Shown: positions 17,356-27,024 of the stretch, in pieces
Position numbering within the stretch: position 1 is the first letter of the stretch
How the letters are laid out: every line of letters begins with the position of its first letter
Origin: Paenibacillus sp. FSL R10-2734
GTDB lineage: Bacteria; Bacillota; Bacilli; Paenibacillales; Paenibacillaceae
Assembly (NCBI RefSeq): GCF_037963865.1
Contig: NZ_CP150170.1
Location: 3,658,001-3,722,000, forward strand
Direction: 5' to 3'
Length of the DNA: 64,000 nt
Translations under genes and position numbers: made by a program
The notes under the pieces: model-generated
What the model was told of the DNA's origin: nothing
Database searches by the model: none
Seen by the model: the letters and a program-made list of their open reading frames with translations, nothing else

Positions 17356-18255
17356 GTGACCGACACAACGGTTAAAAAGAGAAAAAAATGGAGTGTCTTC
17401 GATATCGTCGCATTCGTGGTTCTGGGGCTTCTAGCACTAGTAACATTTTTTCCCTTCTATAATGTTCTTATTATCTCTGTTGCAAAGTTCGAAGCGATTA
17501 GTAAAAGCGACTTTTATATTTTTCCACTTTCATTTGACTTGTCGGCTTACAAGCTGTTGCTTCAGGATATGAAGTTTTGGTCTTCGATTTTAAATTCTGT
17601 CATCGTAACGGTGGTTGGCGTGTTGTTCAGCATGACAATCTCTGTGGCAGGAGCATACGCATTATCCAAGCGGGGAATGCCCGGCAGAAACATAATGCTT
17701 AGTTTGATCTTGTTCACTATGTTTTTCAATGGCGGTTTGATCCCCTTTTATCTAGTCGTTAAGGATCTGGGATTCGTAAATAATTTACTCGTCATGATCA
17801 TACCCGCCGGTCTCAATACATTTTACCTAATCATTATGAAAAACTATTTTAATACTATCCCTGAGAGTTTAGAAGAATCGGCTAAGCTGGATGGGGCGAA
17901 TGATCTGTATATCCTTTATAAAATCATTATTCCGATCTCTGCTCCATTCATGGCGACTTTTGCTTTGTTCTATGCGGTGGAAAGATGGAACGAATGGTGG
18001 TATGCGCTGATCTTCATCAGTGACGCCTCAAAAGCACCGCTCCAGATTTATTTACGGGAGACACTCATTACTTCGAATTCTTTGCTAAGTCAAATGGCAC
18101 AGACGCTGGCTGAGCAGGAGCAGACGGGTAAGGTCTATACACCTGCACTTCAAATGGCGGCGATTGTGGTTTCGAGTATTCCGATTATTGTTGTGTATCC
18201 GTTCCTTCAGAAGCACTTTAATAAAGGCATTATGGTTGGTTCAATAAAAGGATAA
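17356..18255 (+). CDS. Sugar ABC transporter permease, LplC/YtcP type
   Basis: 299 residues from a GTG start preceded by AAGGGGAGA. Six membrane segments; the ATPase-docking loop is ESAKLDGANDLYILYKIIIPI (in pieces, near residue 178). It pairs with the permease 24 bp upstream, and the binding lipoprotein follows after 57 bp. The order permease, permease, binding protein is usual for Paenibacillus oligosaccharide importers next to YesMN. Confidence 0.9.
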   Translation: MTDTTVKKRKKWSVFDIVAFVVLGLLALVTFFPFYNVLIISVAKFEAISKSDFYIFPLSFDLSAYKLLLQDMKFWSSILNSVIVTVVGVLFSMTISVAGAYALSKRGMPGRNIMLSLILFTMFFNGGLIPFYLVVKDLGFVNNLLVMIIPAGLNTFYLIIMKNYFNTIPESLEESAKLDGANDLYILYKIIIPISAPFMATFALFYAVERWNEWWYALIFISDASKAPLQIYLRETLITSNSLLSQMAQTLAEQEQTGKVYTPALQMAAIVVSSIPIIVVYPFLQKHFNKGIMVGSIKG

Positions 18256-18312
18256 GAAAGATTTTAAATAGATTGATTCTATCCTAAAATAGTATAAAGG
18301 GAGGTTTCAAGC

Positions 18313-19944
18313 ATGCTTAGAAAGAAAATGATGACACTGGCATTATGTATAACTTTATTAGCTTCGGTGCTCACGGCTTGCGGTGGAGGCAATAACGACA
18401 AAGGGCAGTCGGGATCAAACGGTGAAGGGACTACCGACTCTTTTAATTCCACTGACAACCCTTACAAGGATCCGATGACCATTACTCTTGGTTTTTGGGA
18501 CGCGGATGCTGAAATTGCTAACATCGAAAAAGATCCGATCGCTAAACAAGTATTGGAAAAATTTAAAATTACATTAAAACCTGTCAACATGACCTGGGAT
18601 GACTATACCCAGAAGATTCAAATGTGGGCAGCTTCCGGTCAATTGCCTGACATTTTCGCGATCGACGCCGTCGGCACACAATATCAGCGCAAATGGGTTG
18701 AGCAAGGTGTTGTCAAAGCGCTTCCGGAGCTTTCTAAGTATCCTAACCTTGCAAAATACTTCGAATCGCCGGACATTAAAGGTTTAGGTGTAGATGGCAA
18801 GTATTATACCGTTCCTCGCCGGATGTTCCCGAGTGTCGATTGGAGCGCACTGGATCGTATGGTTTTCTATCGATGGGATCTTGCACAAAAGGTTGGTATC
18901 ACAAAAGAACCAGAGACATGGGAAGAGTTCGAAGCCATGCTTGATGCAATCGTAAAGGCGGATCCAGAAGGCAAACGTATTACCGGTCTTACGACAACAA
19001 CTACCAAGATGCTGGGTGGATTCTTCTGGTTGTATGGTAACCCGGTCGCCACGAGCGATGGAAGCGGCAGTGACTTCAAATGGATAAAAGAGGACGGAAA
19101 GTTTATCCCGGCTGTATTTTCCAAGAATGCTCTACCAGCGCTTCAGAACATGAAGAATATGTACGAAAAAGGATTGATTGATCCAGACATCGCGCTTGTT
19201 AAGCCAGCAGAATCCTATGACAATTTCGTGGCAGGTAAGGCGGCTGCTCTCCTGAGCGGTGGCGGTTATATAAATTTAAATGGAGATATGTATGAAAAAC
19301 GCTGGAAAACAGCCTATCCGGATAAGGATATGACTGAGAGCGTGAAGGCGCTCAAGCCGCTTATCGGACCTGATGGTGAACGCTCACATGCTATCTTTAA
19401 AACATATTGGTCGGAAAGCTATTTCAGCAATAAGGTTGACGATAAAAAGATGGATCGCATCATGGCACTCTATGATTATGTGTTGTCGACGGAAGGCAAG
19501 GATCTGTTGACTTATGGCATCGAGGGTGTGGATTACAAGATTGAAAATGGGCAGAAGGTTGTCATTGAAAAGGGTTCGTTAAATGAGAAGTATCCGGCCA
19601 GTAGATTTCTAAAGAATTTGGTGGCGTATGAAACTTCGGATAGCTATAACATGGATAACCCGACGATCGCTAACGAAAGTATCCGCCAAGATGCTGTCGA
19701 TTATATCGATTGGATTCAGAACAATACAAAGGTTCCAGAATACGACATTCGGTTAACTTATATGTCCACCCCAACAAAAGATAAATTTACTGTGCTTGAC
19801 CATGATGATTTGCTTAAGATCATGCTTTCCAAAGAACCGGTGGAAAGTTATTGGAATAATATCTTGAACGATTATAAGGCTAAAGGCCTTGATAAAATGA
19901 TAGAGGAAGTTAATGCGAAGGCCAAGGAACAAGGTATTGAATAA
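18313..19944 (+). CDS. Extracellular sugar-binding lipoprotein
   Basis: 543 residues. A lipoprotein signal peptide ends at SVLTAC with the lipidated Cys23, followed by a Gly/Asn/Ser-rich tether (about 24-50). The body has the type-1 periplasmic binding fold of the LplA group, longer than maltose-type proteins. GGGAGG precedes the ATG. It captures the oligosaccharide outside the membrane for the two permeases upstream and may also inform the YesM sensor. A perfect hairpin follows the stop. Confidence 0.9.
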   Translation: MLRKKMMTLALCITLLASVLTACGGGNNDKGQSGSNGEGTTDSFNSTDNPYKDPMTITLGFWDADAEIANIEKDPIAKQVLEKFKITLKPVNMTWDDYTQKIQMWAASGQLPDIFAIDAVGTQYQRKWVEQGVVKALPELSKYPNLAKYFESPDIKGLGVDGKYYTVPRRMFPSVDWSALDRMVFYRWDLAQKVGITKEPETWEEFEAMLDAIVKADPEGKRITGLTTTTTKMLGGFFWLYGNPVATSDGSGSDFKWIKEDGKFIPAVFSKNALPALQNMKNMYEKGLIDPDIALVKPAESYDNFVAGKAAALLSGGGYINLNGDMYEKRWKTAYPDKDMTESVKALKPLIGPDGERSHAIFKTYWSESYFSNKVDDKKMDRIMALYDYVLSTEGKDLLTYGIEGVDYKIENGQKVVIEKGSLNEKYPASRFLKNLVAYETSDSYNMDNPTIANESIRQDAVDYIDWIQNNTKVPEYDIRLTYMSTPTKDKFTVLDHDDLLKIMLSKEPVESYWNNILNDYKAKGLDKMIEEVNAKAKEQGIE

Positions 19945-19956
19945 TCGATTGATAGA

Positions 19957-19987
19957 GAAGATCCGGGCTAAATTAGCCCGGATCTTC
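19957..19987 (+). terminator. Intercistronic hairpin after the binding protein
   Basis: GAAGATCCGGGCTAA (19957-19971) pairs with TTAGCCCGGATCTTC (19973-19987). No T run follows, so it probably acts as partial terminator or mRNA-stabilising hairpin, giving more binding protein than the downstream enzymes. Confidence 0.6.
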
Positions 19988-20065
19988 CATTTAATTATTT
20001 GGAGTAGAACCAAGAATGTACGGCATTACTGATCGCATACTTATAAGATTAGGAGGGGAAAGTCT

Positions 20066-21961
20066 ATGAACCTTAGCATTCACTTGACAGGGTTAACCGA
20101 GAAACAGCTATCAGCTGTTTCAGAAGTAGCAGGAATATTGAACATTCGAATGGAACGGTCAGGGATCCCAGTAAATTGTAAGAATCAAGGAAAGGGAATT
20201 CGAATAGCTTTCGATGAGGTTCAGGTCACCATTGCGTATGAACAGGAACATCAATTGATTCGGGCGCTCAGCCGATTCCTCGAGAACATACGTCGTGGAG
20301 AAAGAGTTGAAATAAATGAACTGCCGGTTTATGAACAGCTAGGATTCATGGTAGACTGCTCGCGAAATGCTGTTCTTAACCATGAAGGATATAAGGAATT
20401 GATCCGGCGCTTAGCGCTTATGGGATATTCAACGGTTCAACTGTATACGGAAGACACCTACGAACTTGAAGGGTATCCTTATTTCGGCTATTTAAGAGGA
20501 CGATATACAGGGGATCAAATTCGAGAGATGGACCAGTATGCCGCGCTATTTGGTATAGAATTGGTTCCTTGTATCCAGACGCTGGCTCATCTGGGCCAAG
20601 CATTGAAATGGCAAGCACATGCAGCGCTAGTGGATTTCCAGGATATTCTTCTCATTGATGATCCCAGAACTTACGAGTTAATTGATCGAATGTTCGCTTT
20701 CATGTCGACCTATGTAAGCAGTCGCCGCATAAATATTGGGATGGATGAAGCGCATATGATGGGACTTGGTAAATATCTAGATAAGCATGGGTACCAGGAT
20801 CGATCCTCCTTAATGTTGAAACACTTTAGCACTGTTATGGAAATCGCCAGGAAATATGGTTTCCGTACGATGATGTGGAGCGACATGTTTTTCCGTCTAG
20901 CAAGTTCCGGAGAATATTACGATGCTGAAAGTCCAATTAGCCCCGATATTGTAAAGCTGATCCCTGAAGACGTTACCTTGATCTACTGGGATTATTATAC
21001 GGAAACGCAGGAGAAATACGACGGAATGTTACGCAAACATAAGCAGCTGAATGATCATATCGGTTTTGCAGGTGGAGCCTGGAAATGGATGGGATTCGCT
21101 CCAAACAATGAATTCAGTCGCCAAGTTAGTTTGTTGGCTCATGATAGCTGTGTTAAGCATGGAATTCAAGAAGTACTGATTACTGCATGGGGAGATAATG
21201 GGGCGGAGGCTTCCGTTTTCTCGGTTCTTCCTACCCTTCAACTTTGGGCGGAGCTGTGTTATACGGGATGTTTCGTGGAGAGCCATGTCAAAGACAGATT
21301 CGGCAGCTGCGTGCAAGGCGATTATGATGACTTTATGGCACTCGATGCGGCCAATCTGGTTCCAGGCAATTCGGCACCGGGGGGATGTTCCGTCAATCCG
21401 GCTAAATACTTGCTTTATCAAGATATTTTATACGGGTTGTTCGATCGACATGTCGTTCCCCACGCTTATTCGAAGCATTACCAGCAAAGTGCGGAAATGT
21501 TCGAACAGGCGATCACTCGCAATTCGCCTTGGCAATCCTTATTCACTGTACAGGCGAGCTTGTGTCGCGTACTCGAGATAAAGAGTGAAGTAGGGATTTC
21601 CATACGAGATGCGTATAGCCGTGGGAATTTGGAGGAATTGGCTCATTTTTCTAATGTGACATTGCCAGAACTATCAGATTTGATAGGGCGATTTATGGAT
21701 GACTATCGTGTGCAATGGGAGCAGGAAAACAAGGTGTTTGGTCTTGATGTTTTTGATCTTCGTATGGGAGGAATGCTTCAGAGGATTAGGACGGCTATTC
21801 ATCGAATCAATAGTTATGTCGAAGGGAAAGTGGAACAGATAGCTGAATTAGAAGAGGAGCTGCTAACGTTCGACGGTCTCGTTGATGATGACGGCCCAAG
21901 GGCGATAAGTGCGAATTTGTGGCACACGATCGCAACGCCTTCCGTCATCGCAGGAGTATAA
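20066..21961 (+). CDS. GH20 beta-N-acetylhexosaminidase (GcnA-like), cytoplasmic
   Basis: 631 residues without signal peptide. After an N-terminal accessory domain (about 1-90), the (beta/alpha)8 domain shows GFMVDCSRNAVLN, the substrate-assisted catalytic pair in INIGMDEAH (Asp227, Glu228), and WGDNGAEAS. The closest recognised pattern is the streptococcal GcnA-type enzymes that release terminal GlcNAc or GalNAc. AGGAGGGG precedes the ATG. It lies in one operon with a sugar importer and, 15 bp downstream, a sulfatase, pointing to stepwise cleavage of imported sulfated amino-sugar oligosaccharides. Confidence 0.88.
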   Translation: MNLSIHLTGLTEKQLSAVSEVAGILNIRMERSGIPVNCKNQGKGIRIAFDEVQVTIAYEQEHQLIRALSRFLENIRRGERVEINELPVYEQLGFMVDCSRNAVLNHEGYKELIRRLALMGYSTVQLYTEDTYELEGYPYFGYLRGRYTGDQIREMDQYAALFGIELVPCIQTLAHLGQALKWQAHAALVDFQDILLIDDPRTYELIDRMFAFMSTYVSSRRINIGMDEAHMMGLGKYLDKHGYQDRSSLMLKHFSTVMEIARKYGFRTMMWSDMFFRLASSGEYYDAESPISPDIVKLIPEDVTLIYWDYYTETQEKYDGMLRKHKQLNDHIGFAGGAWKWMGFAPNNEFSRQVSLLAHDSCVKHGIQEVLITAWGDNGAEASVFSVLPTLQLWAELCYTGCFVESHVKDRFGSCVQGDYDDFMALDAANLVPGNSAPGGCSVNPAKYLLYQDILYGLFDRHVVPHAYSKHYQQSAEMFEQAITRNSPWQSLFTVQASLCRVLEIKSEVGISIRDAYSRGNLEELAHFSNVTLPELSDLIGRFMDDYRVQWEQENKVFGLDVFDLRMGGMLQRIRTAIHRINSYVEGKVEQIAELEEELLTFDGLVDDDGPRAISANLWHTIATPSVIAGV

Positions 21962-21976
21962 GAAGGGAGTGAGGTT

Positions 21977-23479
21977 ATGATTGACACTAAGCTGGACCAT
22001 CAAAATGGCTCAAAGCGGCCTAACCTTTTGCTTATCACAGTGGATCAGATGCGTTTTGATTGCCTGAGCATCATGGGACATCCCGTCGTTGAGACACCCA
22101 ACCTGGATTCTCTGGCATCAAGAGGAATATTATTTGAACACGCTTACTCAGCTACCCCGAGTTGTATTCCCGCAAGGGCTGCTATCATGACAGGAATGGG
22201 CCAGAGATCACATGGGCGGGTTGGTTATCAGGATAAGGTTGAATGGAATTACGCACATACGATTGCCGGAGAGCTTGCTCAAGCTGGTTATCATACGCAG
22301 TGTGTTGGCAAGATGCATGTGTATCCTGCACGTAATCTATGTGGGTTCCATAATGTGGTGCTGCATGATGGATATCTTCACTACAATCGGGACAAGAGCC
22401 AAACGTTCCAAGATGAACACTATGATCAAGTGGACGATTATTTACAGTGGCTGCGAAGACAAACTAATGCCAATTCGGATATCACTGATTTAGGCCTTGA
22501 TTGCAACGCCTCAACGGTTGCCCGACCATGGCACTTGCCGGAAGCGATGCATCCAACGAATTGGTGCGTAACCGAGTCGCTAGACTTCTTGCGAAGAAGA
22601 GACCCTGGGAAACCATTTTTCCTATGGTCTTCCTTCGTTCGCCCGCATTCCCCATTGGATCCACCGCAATGTTATCTAGATATGTACAAGGACTTGGAAT
22701 TTCCGGATCCTCCAGTCGGTGATTGGGTGGACGAGAATGCGGCATTAAACAGGGTTAAGGATCCAACTTCTTCGTTCACTTCTTTGCCAAAACGCAGATT
22801 GGATCGTGCCCGTGCTGCGTATTATGCGCTAATTACGCATCTAGACGATCAAATTGGGAGGTTGATCAATGGGCTGCAGGAATACGGAGTTGTAAATGAA
22901 ACTTTGATTCTATTTACTTCTGATCATGGTGAGATGATGGGTGATCATCATAGCTTTCGTAAATCTCTTCCATATGAAGGGAGTGCTAAGATTCCCTTCA
23001 TAGTATATGACCCGGGAGAAACGCTTGGACTTCTTGCAGGCTCCCGGCTCGATTCCGTTGTAGAGCTTCGCGATATTATGCCAACATTTCTTGAAGCTGC
23101 TGGCATCCAAACACCAGTTACAGTAGAAGGGCAAAGTGTGTTACCACTGTGTAGGGGAGATCTGACAGTGTGGCGATCTTATATTCATGGGGAACATGCC
23201 TATGGCGATAAGTCCAACCACTTCTTAACGGATGGAAGAGAGAAATTCATTTGGTATTCGCAGACTGGGGAAGAGCAGTACTTTAATCTAGTGGCCGACC
23301 CCACAGAGAAGGTTAATGCGATCAGATGTACCGATATATCCGAGCGTATAAATGAATGGAGAGAGCGTCTTATTCACGAGCTGGAGGGACGTGAGGAAGG
23401 GTTTGTAAACAACGGCGAATTGATTGCCGGGCGACCCATCTGCAATATTCTTAAAGAGTCCGAATTGAGGGAATCATAA
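21977..23479 (+). CDS. Cys-type sulfatase (S1 family), cytoplasmic
   Basis: 500 residues, no signal peptide. Metal-site ITVDQMRFD (19-28), formylglycine motif CIPAR (Cys63), GKMHVYPAR, FVRPHSPLDPP, and second metal site FTSDHGEMMGDH. It follows the GH20 gene by 15 bp with AGAAGGGAGTGAGG as ribosome site and is the last gene of the importer operon; a strong terminator follows. It needs Cys-to-formylglycine maturation by one of the two maturases in this window. It is clearly different in sequence from the sulfatases at 11438 and 23558 except in the motifs, so it probably acts on another sulfate position. Confidence 0.9.
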   Translation: MIDTKLDHQNGSKRPNLLLITVDQMRFDCLSIMGHPVVETPNLDSLASRGILFEHAYSATPSCIPARAAIMTGMGQRSHGRVGYQDKVEWNYAHTIAGELAQAGYHTQCVGKMHVYPARNLCGFHNVVLHDGYLHYNRDKSQTFQDEHYDQVDDYLQWLRRQTNANSDITDLGLDCNASTVARPWHLPEAMHPTNWCVTESLDFLRRRDPGKPFFLWSSFVRPHSPLDPPQCYLDMYKDLEFPDPPVGDWVDENAALNRVKDPTSSFTSLPKRRLDRARAAYYALITHLDDQIGRLINGLQEYGVVNETLILFTSDHGEMMGDHHSFRKSLPYEGSAKIPFIVYDPGETLGLLAGSRLDSVVELRDIMPTFLEAAGIQTPVTVEGQSVLPLCRGDLTVWRSYIHGEHAYGDKSNHFLTDGREKFIWYSQTGEEQYFNLVADPTEKVNAIRCTDISERINEWRERLIHELEGREEGFVNNGELIAGRPICNILKESELRES

Positions 23480-23480
23480 T

Positions 23481-23522
23481 AACTTAGGGCAGGCTGAACT
23501 ATCAGCTTGCCCTAAGTTTTTT
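23481..23522 (+). terminator. Rho-independent terminator after the importer operon
   Basis: AACTTAGGGCA (23481-23491) pairs with TGCCCTAAGTT (from 23508), with an inner GCTGA/TCAGC stem, followed by T residues. It lies between convergent genes. Confidence 0.85.
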
Positions 23523-23557
23523 ACGGAATTATTAAGGAGTTTAGCTTGTGTTTTGAT

Positions 23558-25012
23558 TCACCAGCTACTCCGGCGCTCTGGCAAAGGGTCCTGATCTTGA
23601 ATCATTCGATGGACAAGCAATTCTACCATTGAACGGCGAATTTCACTATAATCGGGATCCTCAAAACGATTGTGGTTTTCATGAGGATCCTCTTTCAGAT
23701 CATATAACTCACCGTAGGTCTCTCCTGCAAAGAGAACTAGCTTATAACGTGATGTTCGCAAACACTTAGCGTTAATGCCTCGATCATGAGCAATATAAGC
23801 CGTTAGTGCAGAATTACGTACATGGGACTCCCTTCCGGCTAACACCTCCATCTGTGACACACCTTGAATTCCGTAGGGACAGTTGAGACCTGCAGCTTCA
23901 AGTAGTGTGGGAACAATATCAACATGCTCCATCAAGGCAGAGACGCGTTGCCCGGAAGCAATCCCAGGACCGCGTACGATCATCGGGATCCGCGTTAAAC
24001 CTTCATAAAACCACGGCCCCTTGTAAATCAGTCCATGGTCACCGAGCAACTCTCCATGGTCGCTGGTGAACAGAATGACTACATCATCGTACACCCCTTT
24101 TTGACGCCAAGCCTTTATAATACGTCCGATTTGTTCATCAATGAAGGTAATCATCGCATAATAATTTCGAGTGAGCCGTTTCATAAGCGCTTCATCTAAA
24201 AAATGCTCCTCACCGCCACCAGGCCAATACCCTCCCTGACTCTGACGCAATAGATGTGGAGGACGAAGATGCACGTCGTCAGCTTCTCTGGTTGGTGATG
24301 GAATGTCAATGTCCGCGTACATATCCGCGTAAGCTTTTGGTGGGTCAAAGGGATGATGTGGATCGACGAAACTGGACCATAAGAATAGCGGTTGCTCGGT
24401 TTTGTGGGAAAGGATAGCATTGATGCTCCGTTCAGCAATCCAGTATGTCTGATGCAGCTCCGGAGGGATTTCGCTCTCCCATACGTCGTTTTGAGCATTA
24501 GAGGCTCTGTAACGGTCCTTGGTGAAACGCTCAGCTACTTCAGGGTTGCGCTCCCTAAGCCACTCTATGTATTCACCGATGCAATTGTCTTCAGTAATGT
24601 GATGTTCATCAAATCCGTAGTACGTTCCATCGGAAGCTCTTCCGCGATCTCGATAAGCGGGATCTTCATATTCTTGTGAAAAGTCCCCCTTCATTTGAGG
24701 ACGGAAATGCATCTTTCCTATACCGATGGTTTTATAATTCGCTGTCTTTAAATGATCGCATAAGGTAAGTTCATCTTCTTTTAGAGTGGTACCGATGTTC
24801 CAAGCCCCATGAACATGCGGGTGCCTTCCTGTAAAAATGGAAGAACGTGAGGGCGTGCAAACGGGACTAGCGCAGTAAGCTCCAGTGAAGAGTGTGCCTT
24901 CCGAAGCAAGCTTGTCTAGCTCAGGTGTCAGTACGGAATCGTTTTCGATACCTAGTGCATCCGCACGCATTTGATCTGTAGTAATTAACCAAATATGAGT
25001 TCTTTTTGACAT
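23558..25012 (-). CDS. Cys-type sulfatase (S1 family), cytoplasmic
   Basis: 484 residues from ATG 25012 (MSKRTHIWLITTDQMRAD); TAGGGGG lies 9 bp upstream, and the longer open frame to 25081 has no ribosome site. Formylglycine motif CTPSR (Cys52); GIGKMHFRPQ; LWSSFVDPHHPFDPP; FTSDHGELLGDHG. No signal peptide. Layout and the DPHHPFDPP motif are shared with the sulfatase at 21977, but the genes are diverged. It is divergent from the GH35 beta-galactosidase with 154 bp between them, suggesting joint control. Confidence 0.9.
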   Translation of the reverse strand: MSKRTHIWLITTDQMRADALGIENDSVLTPELDKLASEGTLFTGAYCASPVCTPSRSSIFTGRHPHVHGAWNIGTTLKEDELTLCDHLKTANYKTIGIGKMHFRPQMKGDFSQEYEDPAYRDRGRASDGTYYGFDEHHITEDNCIGEYIEWLRERNPEVAERFTKDRYRASNAQNDVWESEIPPELHQTYWIAERSINAILSHKTEQPLFLWSSFVDPHHPFDPPKAYADMYADIDIPSPTREADDVHLRPPHLLRQSQGGYWPGGGEEHFLDEALMKRLTRNYYAMITFIDEQIGRIIKAWRQKGVYDDVVILFTSDHGELLGDHGLIYKGPWFYEGLTRIPMIVRGPGIASGQRVSALMEHVDIVPTLLEAAGLNCPYGIQGVSQMEVLAGRESHVRNSALTAYIAHDRGINAKCLRTSRYKLVLFAGETYGELYDLKEDPHENHNRFEDPDYSEIRRSMVELLVHRMIQDQDPLPERRSSW

Positions 25013-25070
25013 CCGTAACAACCCCCTATGAGTATAGTGTATAGCATCAGAAAAGCCTCTAGCAACCAAT

Positions 25071-25105
25071 GAATTCTCCATATAATTTATTAGAATCGTC
25101 CATAT
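25071..25105. promoter_or_regulatory. Direct-repeat operator candidate between sulfatase and GH35
   Basis: GAATTCTCCATAT (25071-25083) and GAATCGTCCATAT (25093-25105) match at 11 of 13 positions with a 22-bp period, about two helix turns. This is the arrangement bound by AraC/YesN-type regulators. It lies centrally in the divergent promoter region. Confidence 0.45.
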
Positions 25106-25166
25106 GGGTTGATATTTTTATTACCTATAATTGAATAGTCTATCTCAATGTTGGAGGGAGAATTAT

Positions 25167-26912
25167 ATGCGGAAGTTATCCATATCAGGGGATCATTTTA
25201 TATTAGACGAACAACCCATCCGGTTGCTTTCAGGTGCGCTTCATTATTTCCGGATTGTTCCGGAATATTGGCAAGACCGTTTGTTGAAGCTGAAGGCTTG
25301 CGGATTGAATGCAGTTGAAACCTATATTCCTTGGAATTTACACGAACCAGAGGAAGGTAGCTTCAATTTCGCAGGCTATGCTGACATCGAGGCTTTCGTT
25401 AGACTTGCTGGAGAGCTCGGTTTACACGTGATTTTACGACCAAGTCCTTATATTTGTGCGGAATGGGAATTCGGAGGATTGCCAGCTTGGTTACTTGCGG
25501 ACGATAACATACAGCTGCGTTGTAATAGTAAGGTTTATTTATCTAAGCTGGATGCCTACTTCGATGAGTTGCTTCCCCGTTTGCGCCCTTTGTTAAGCAC
25601 TAACGGTGGGCCTGTGCTTGCCCTTCAAGTAGAGAACGAATATGGAAGCTTTGGAAGTGATAAGACTTACCTGAATTATCTAAAAGAAGGAATGATCGCC
25701 CGCGGCATGGATGTTCTGCTGTTCACTTCAGATGGAGCTGAAGATCATATGCTACAAGGCGGTATGATCGAAGGAGTGTTCGCCACGGTAAATTTCGGTT
25801 CACGAGCAAAGGAAGCCTTTGCTAAACTACGTGAATATCAGCCTACGGGGCCGTTGATGTGCATGGAATTCTGGAATGGATGGTTTGACCACTGGATGAA
25901 ACCGCATAATACACGCCCCGAGTCTGAAGTAGCGGAGACGTTGGAGGAGATGCTGGCTTTAGGTGCGTCTGTTAACTTCTATATGTTCCATGGGGGAACG
26001 AATTTTGGATTTATGAATGGGGCAAATCTTTTTGACAAATATGAGCCCATCGTAACTAGCTACGATTATGATACGTTACTGGACGAATCCGGTAAGCCAA
26101 CTGCAAAATTCTTCGCCGTCCGAAAAATAATTGAGAAATACGTAGCGTTGCCGCCACTGGAATTACCACCCGTAATTCAGTCACGAGCTTACGGTAAAGT
26201 GCTAATGATAGAAGCCGCACCTTTGTTCACTCAGTTAGAAGTTTTGTCTCACCCTGAACGTAGAGCATGTCCCGAGCCAATGGAGAAACTAGGTCAGGAT
26301 TATGGGTTTATCTTGTATTCGACGAAGATCAGTGGACCACGCAGCGGTATGGAGCTTGTTCTTCAAGAAGTACGCGATCGAGCGCTTGTATTTGCGAATG
26401 GTAATTTTGTCGGTACAGTAGGACGCTGGGATCCGAGAGGGATTCCATTAGAGGTTCCAACGGAGGGACTGCAAATCGACATTCTTGTGGAGAACATGGG
26501 GCGCGTAAATTATGGCCCGCAGCTTCGTGATCCGAAAGGCATAACATGTGGCGTTAGACTAGGCTATCAATTCTTGCATGATTGGACTATTCGTTCATTG
26601 CCTTTAACCGATCTTAAGGGATTATCATTCACACCAATAGATTGCGAGCAACGTCAGCAGCCTACTTTCTACCGGGGATGCTTTCAAGTCAGTGAGCCTG
26701 AGGATACTTTTTTGCGGCTGGACGGATGGGGCAAAGGCCAAGCTTTTATAAATGGCATTAATTTAGGTCGCTACTGGGAGAAGGGCCCGACAAAAACGCT
26801 TTACATACCGGCACCGCTTCTGCGTCAAGGCGGGAACGAACTAATCTTGTTTGAATTACATGGCGTAATGGAGCCAGTGGTTACTTTTGTCGATACACCA
26901 GAGCTCACATGA
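25167..26912 (+). CDS. GH35 beta-galactosidase, cytoplasmic
   Basis: 581 residues from ATG 25167 (GGAGGGAG upstream). Typical GH35 start LLSGALHYFRIVPEYWQDRLLK (in pieces), NAVETYIPWNLHEP, acid/base Glu158 in VENEYGSFG, nucleophile Glu234 in MCMEFWNGWFDHW, and FYMFHGGTNFGFMNG. The C-terminal part has the jelly-roll domains (RLDGWGKGQAFINGINLGRYW in pieces). No signal peptide. It removes terminal beta-linked galactose. Divergent from a sulfatase and downstream of the GH20/sulfatase operon, it fits alternating cleavage of galactose and N-acetylhexosamine. Confidence 0.93.
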   Translation: MRKLSISGDHFILDEQPIRLLSGALHYFRIVPEYWQDRLLKLKACGLNAVETYIPWNLHEPEEGSFNFAGYADIEAFVRLAGELGLHVILRPSPYICAEWEFGGLPAWLLADDNIQLRCNSKVYLSKLDAYFDELLPRLRPLLSTNGGPVLALQVENEYGSFGSDKTYLNYLKEGMIARGMDVLLFTSDGAEDHMLQGGMIEGVFATVNFGSRAKEAFAKLREYQPTGPLMCMEFWNGWFDHWMKPHNTRPESEVAETLEEMLALGASVNFYMFHGGTNFGFMNGANLFDKYEPIVTSYDYDTLLDESGKPTAKFFAVRKIIEKYVALPPLELPPVIQSRAYGKVLMIEAAPLFTQLEVLSHPERRACPEPMEKLGQDYGFILYSTKISGPRSGMELVLQEVRDRALVFANGNFVGTVGRWDPRGIPLEVPTEGLQIDILVENMGRVNYGPQLRDPKGITCGVRLGYQFLHDWTIRSLPLTDLKGLSFTPIDCEQRQQPTFYRGCFQVSEPEDTFLRLDGWGKGQAFINGINLGRYWEKGPTKTLYIPAPLLRQGGNELILFELHGVMEPVVTFVDTPELT

Positions 26913-27024
26913 TAGTTAACGGGTGAGTAAGTATCTTGATTCTATAGTATTGATCTGATGATTTTTAATATATAATCAAGACAATAGTCATTTCATAAAA
27001 TTACCACTAGAAGTGAATGATTGA

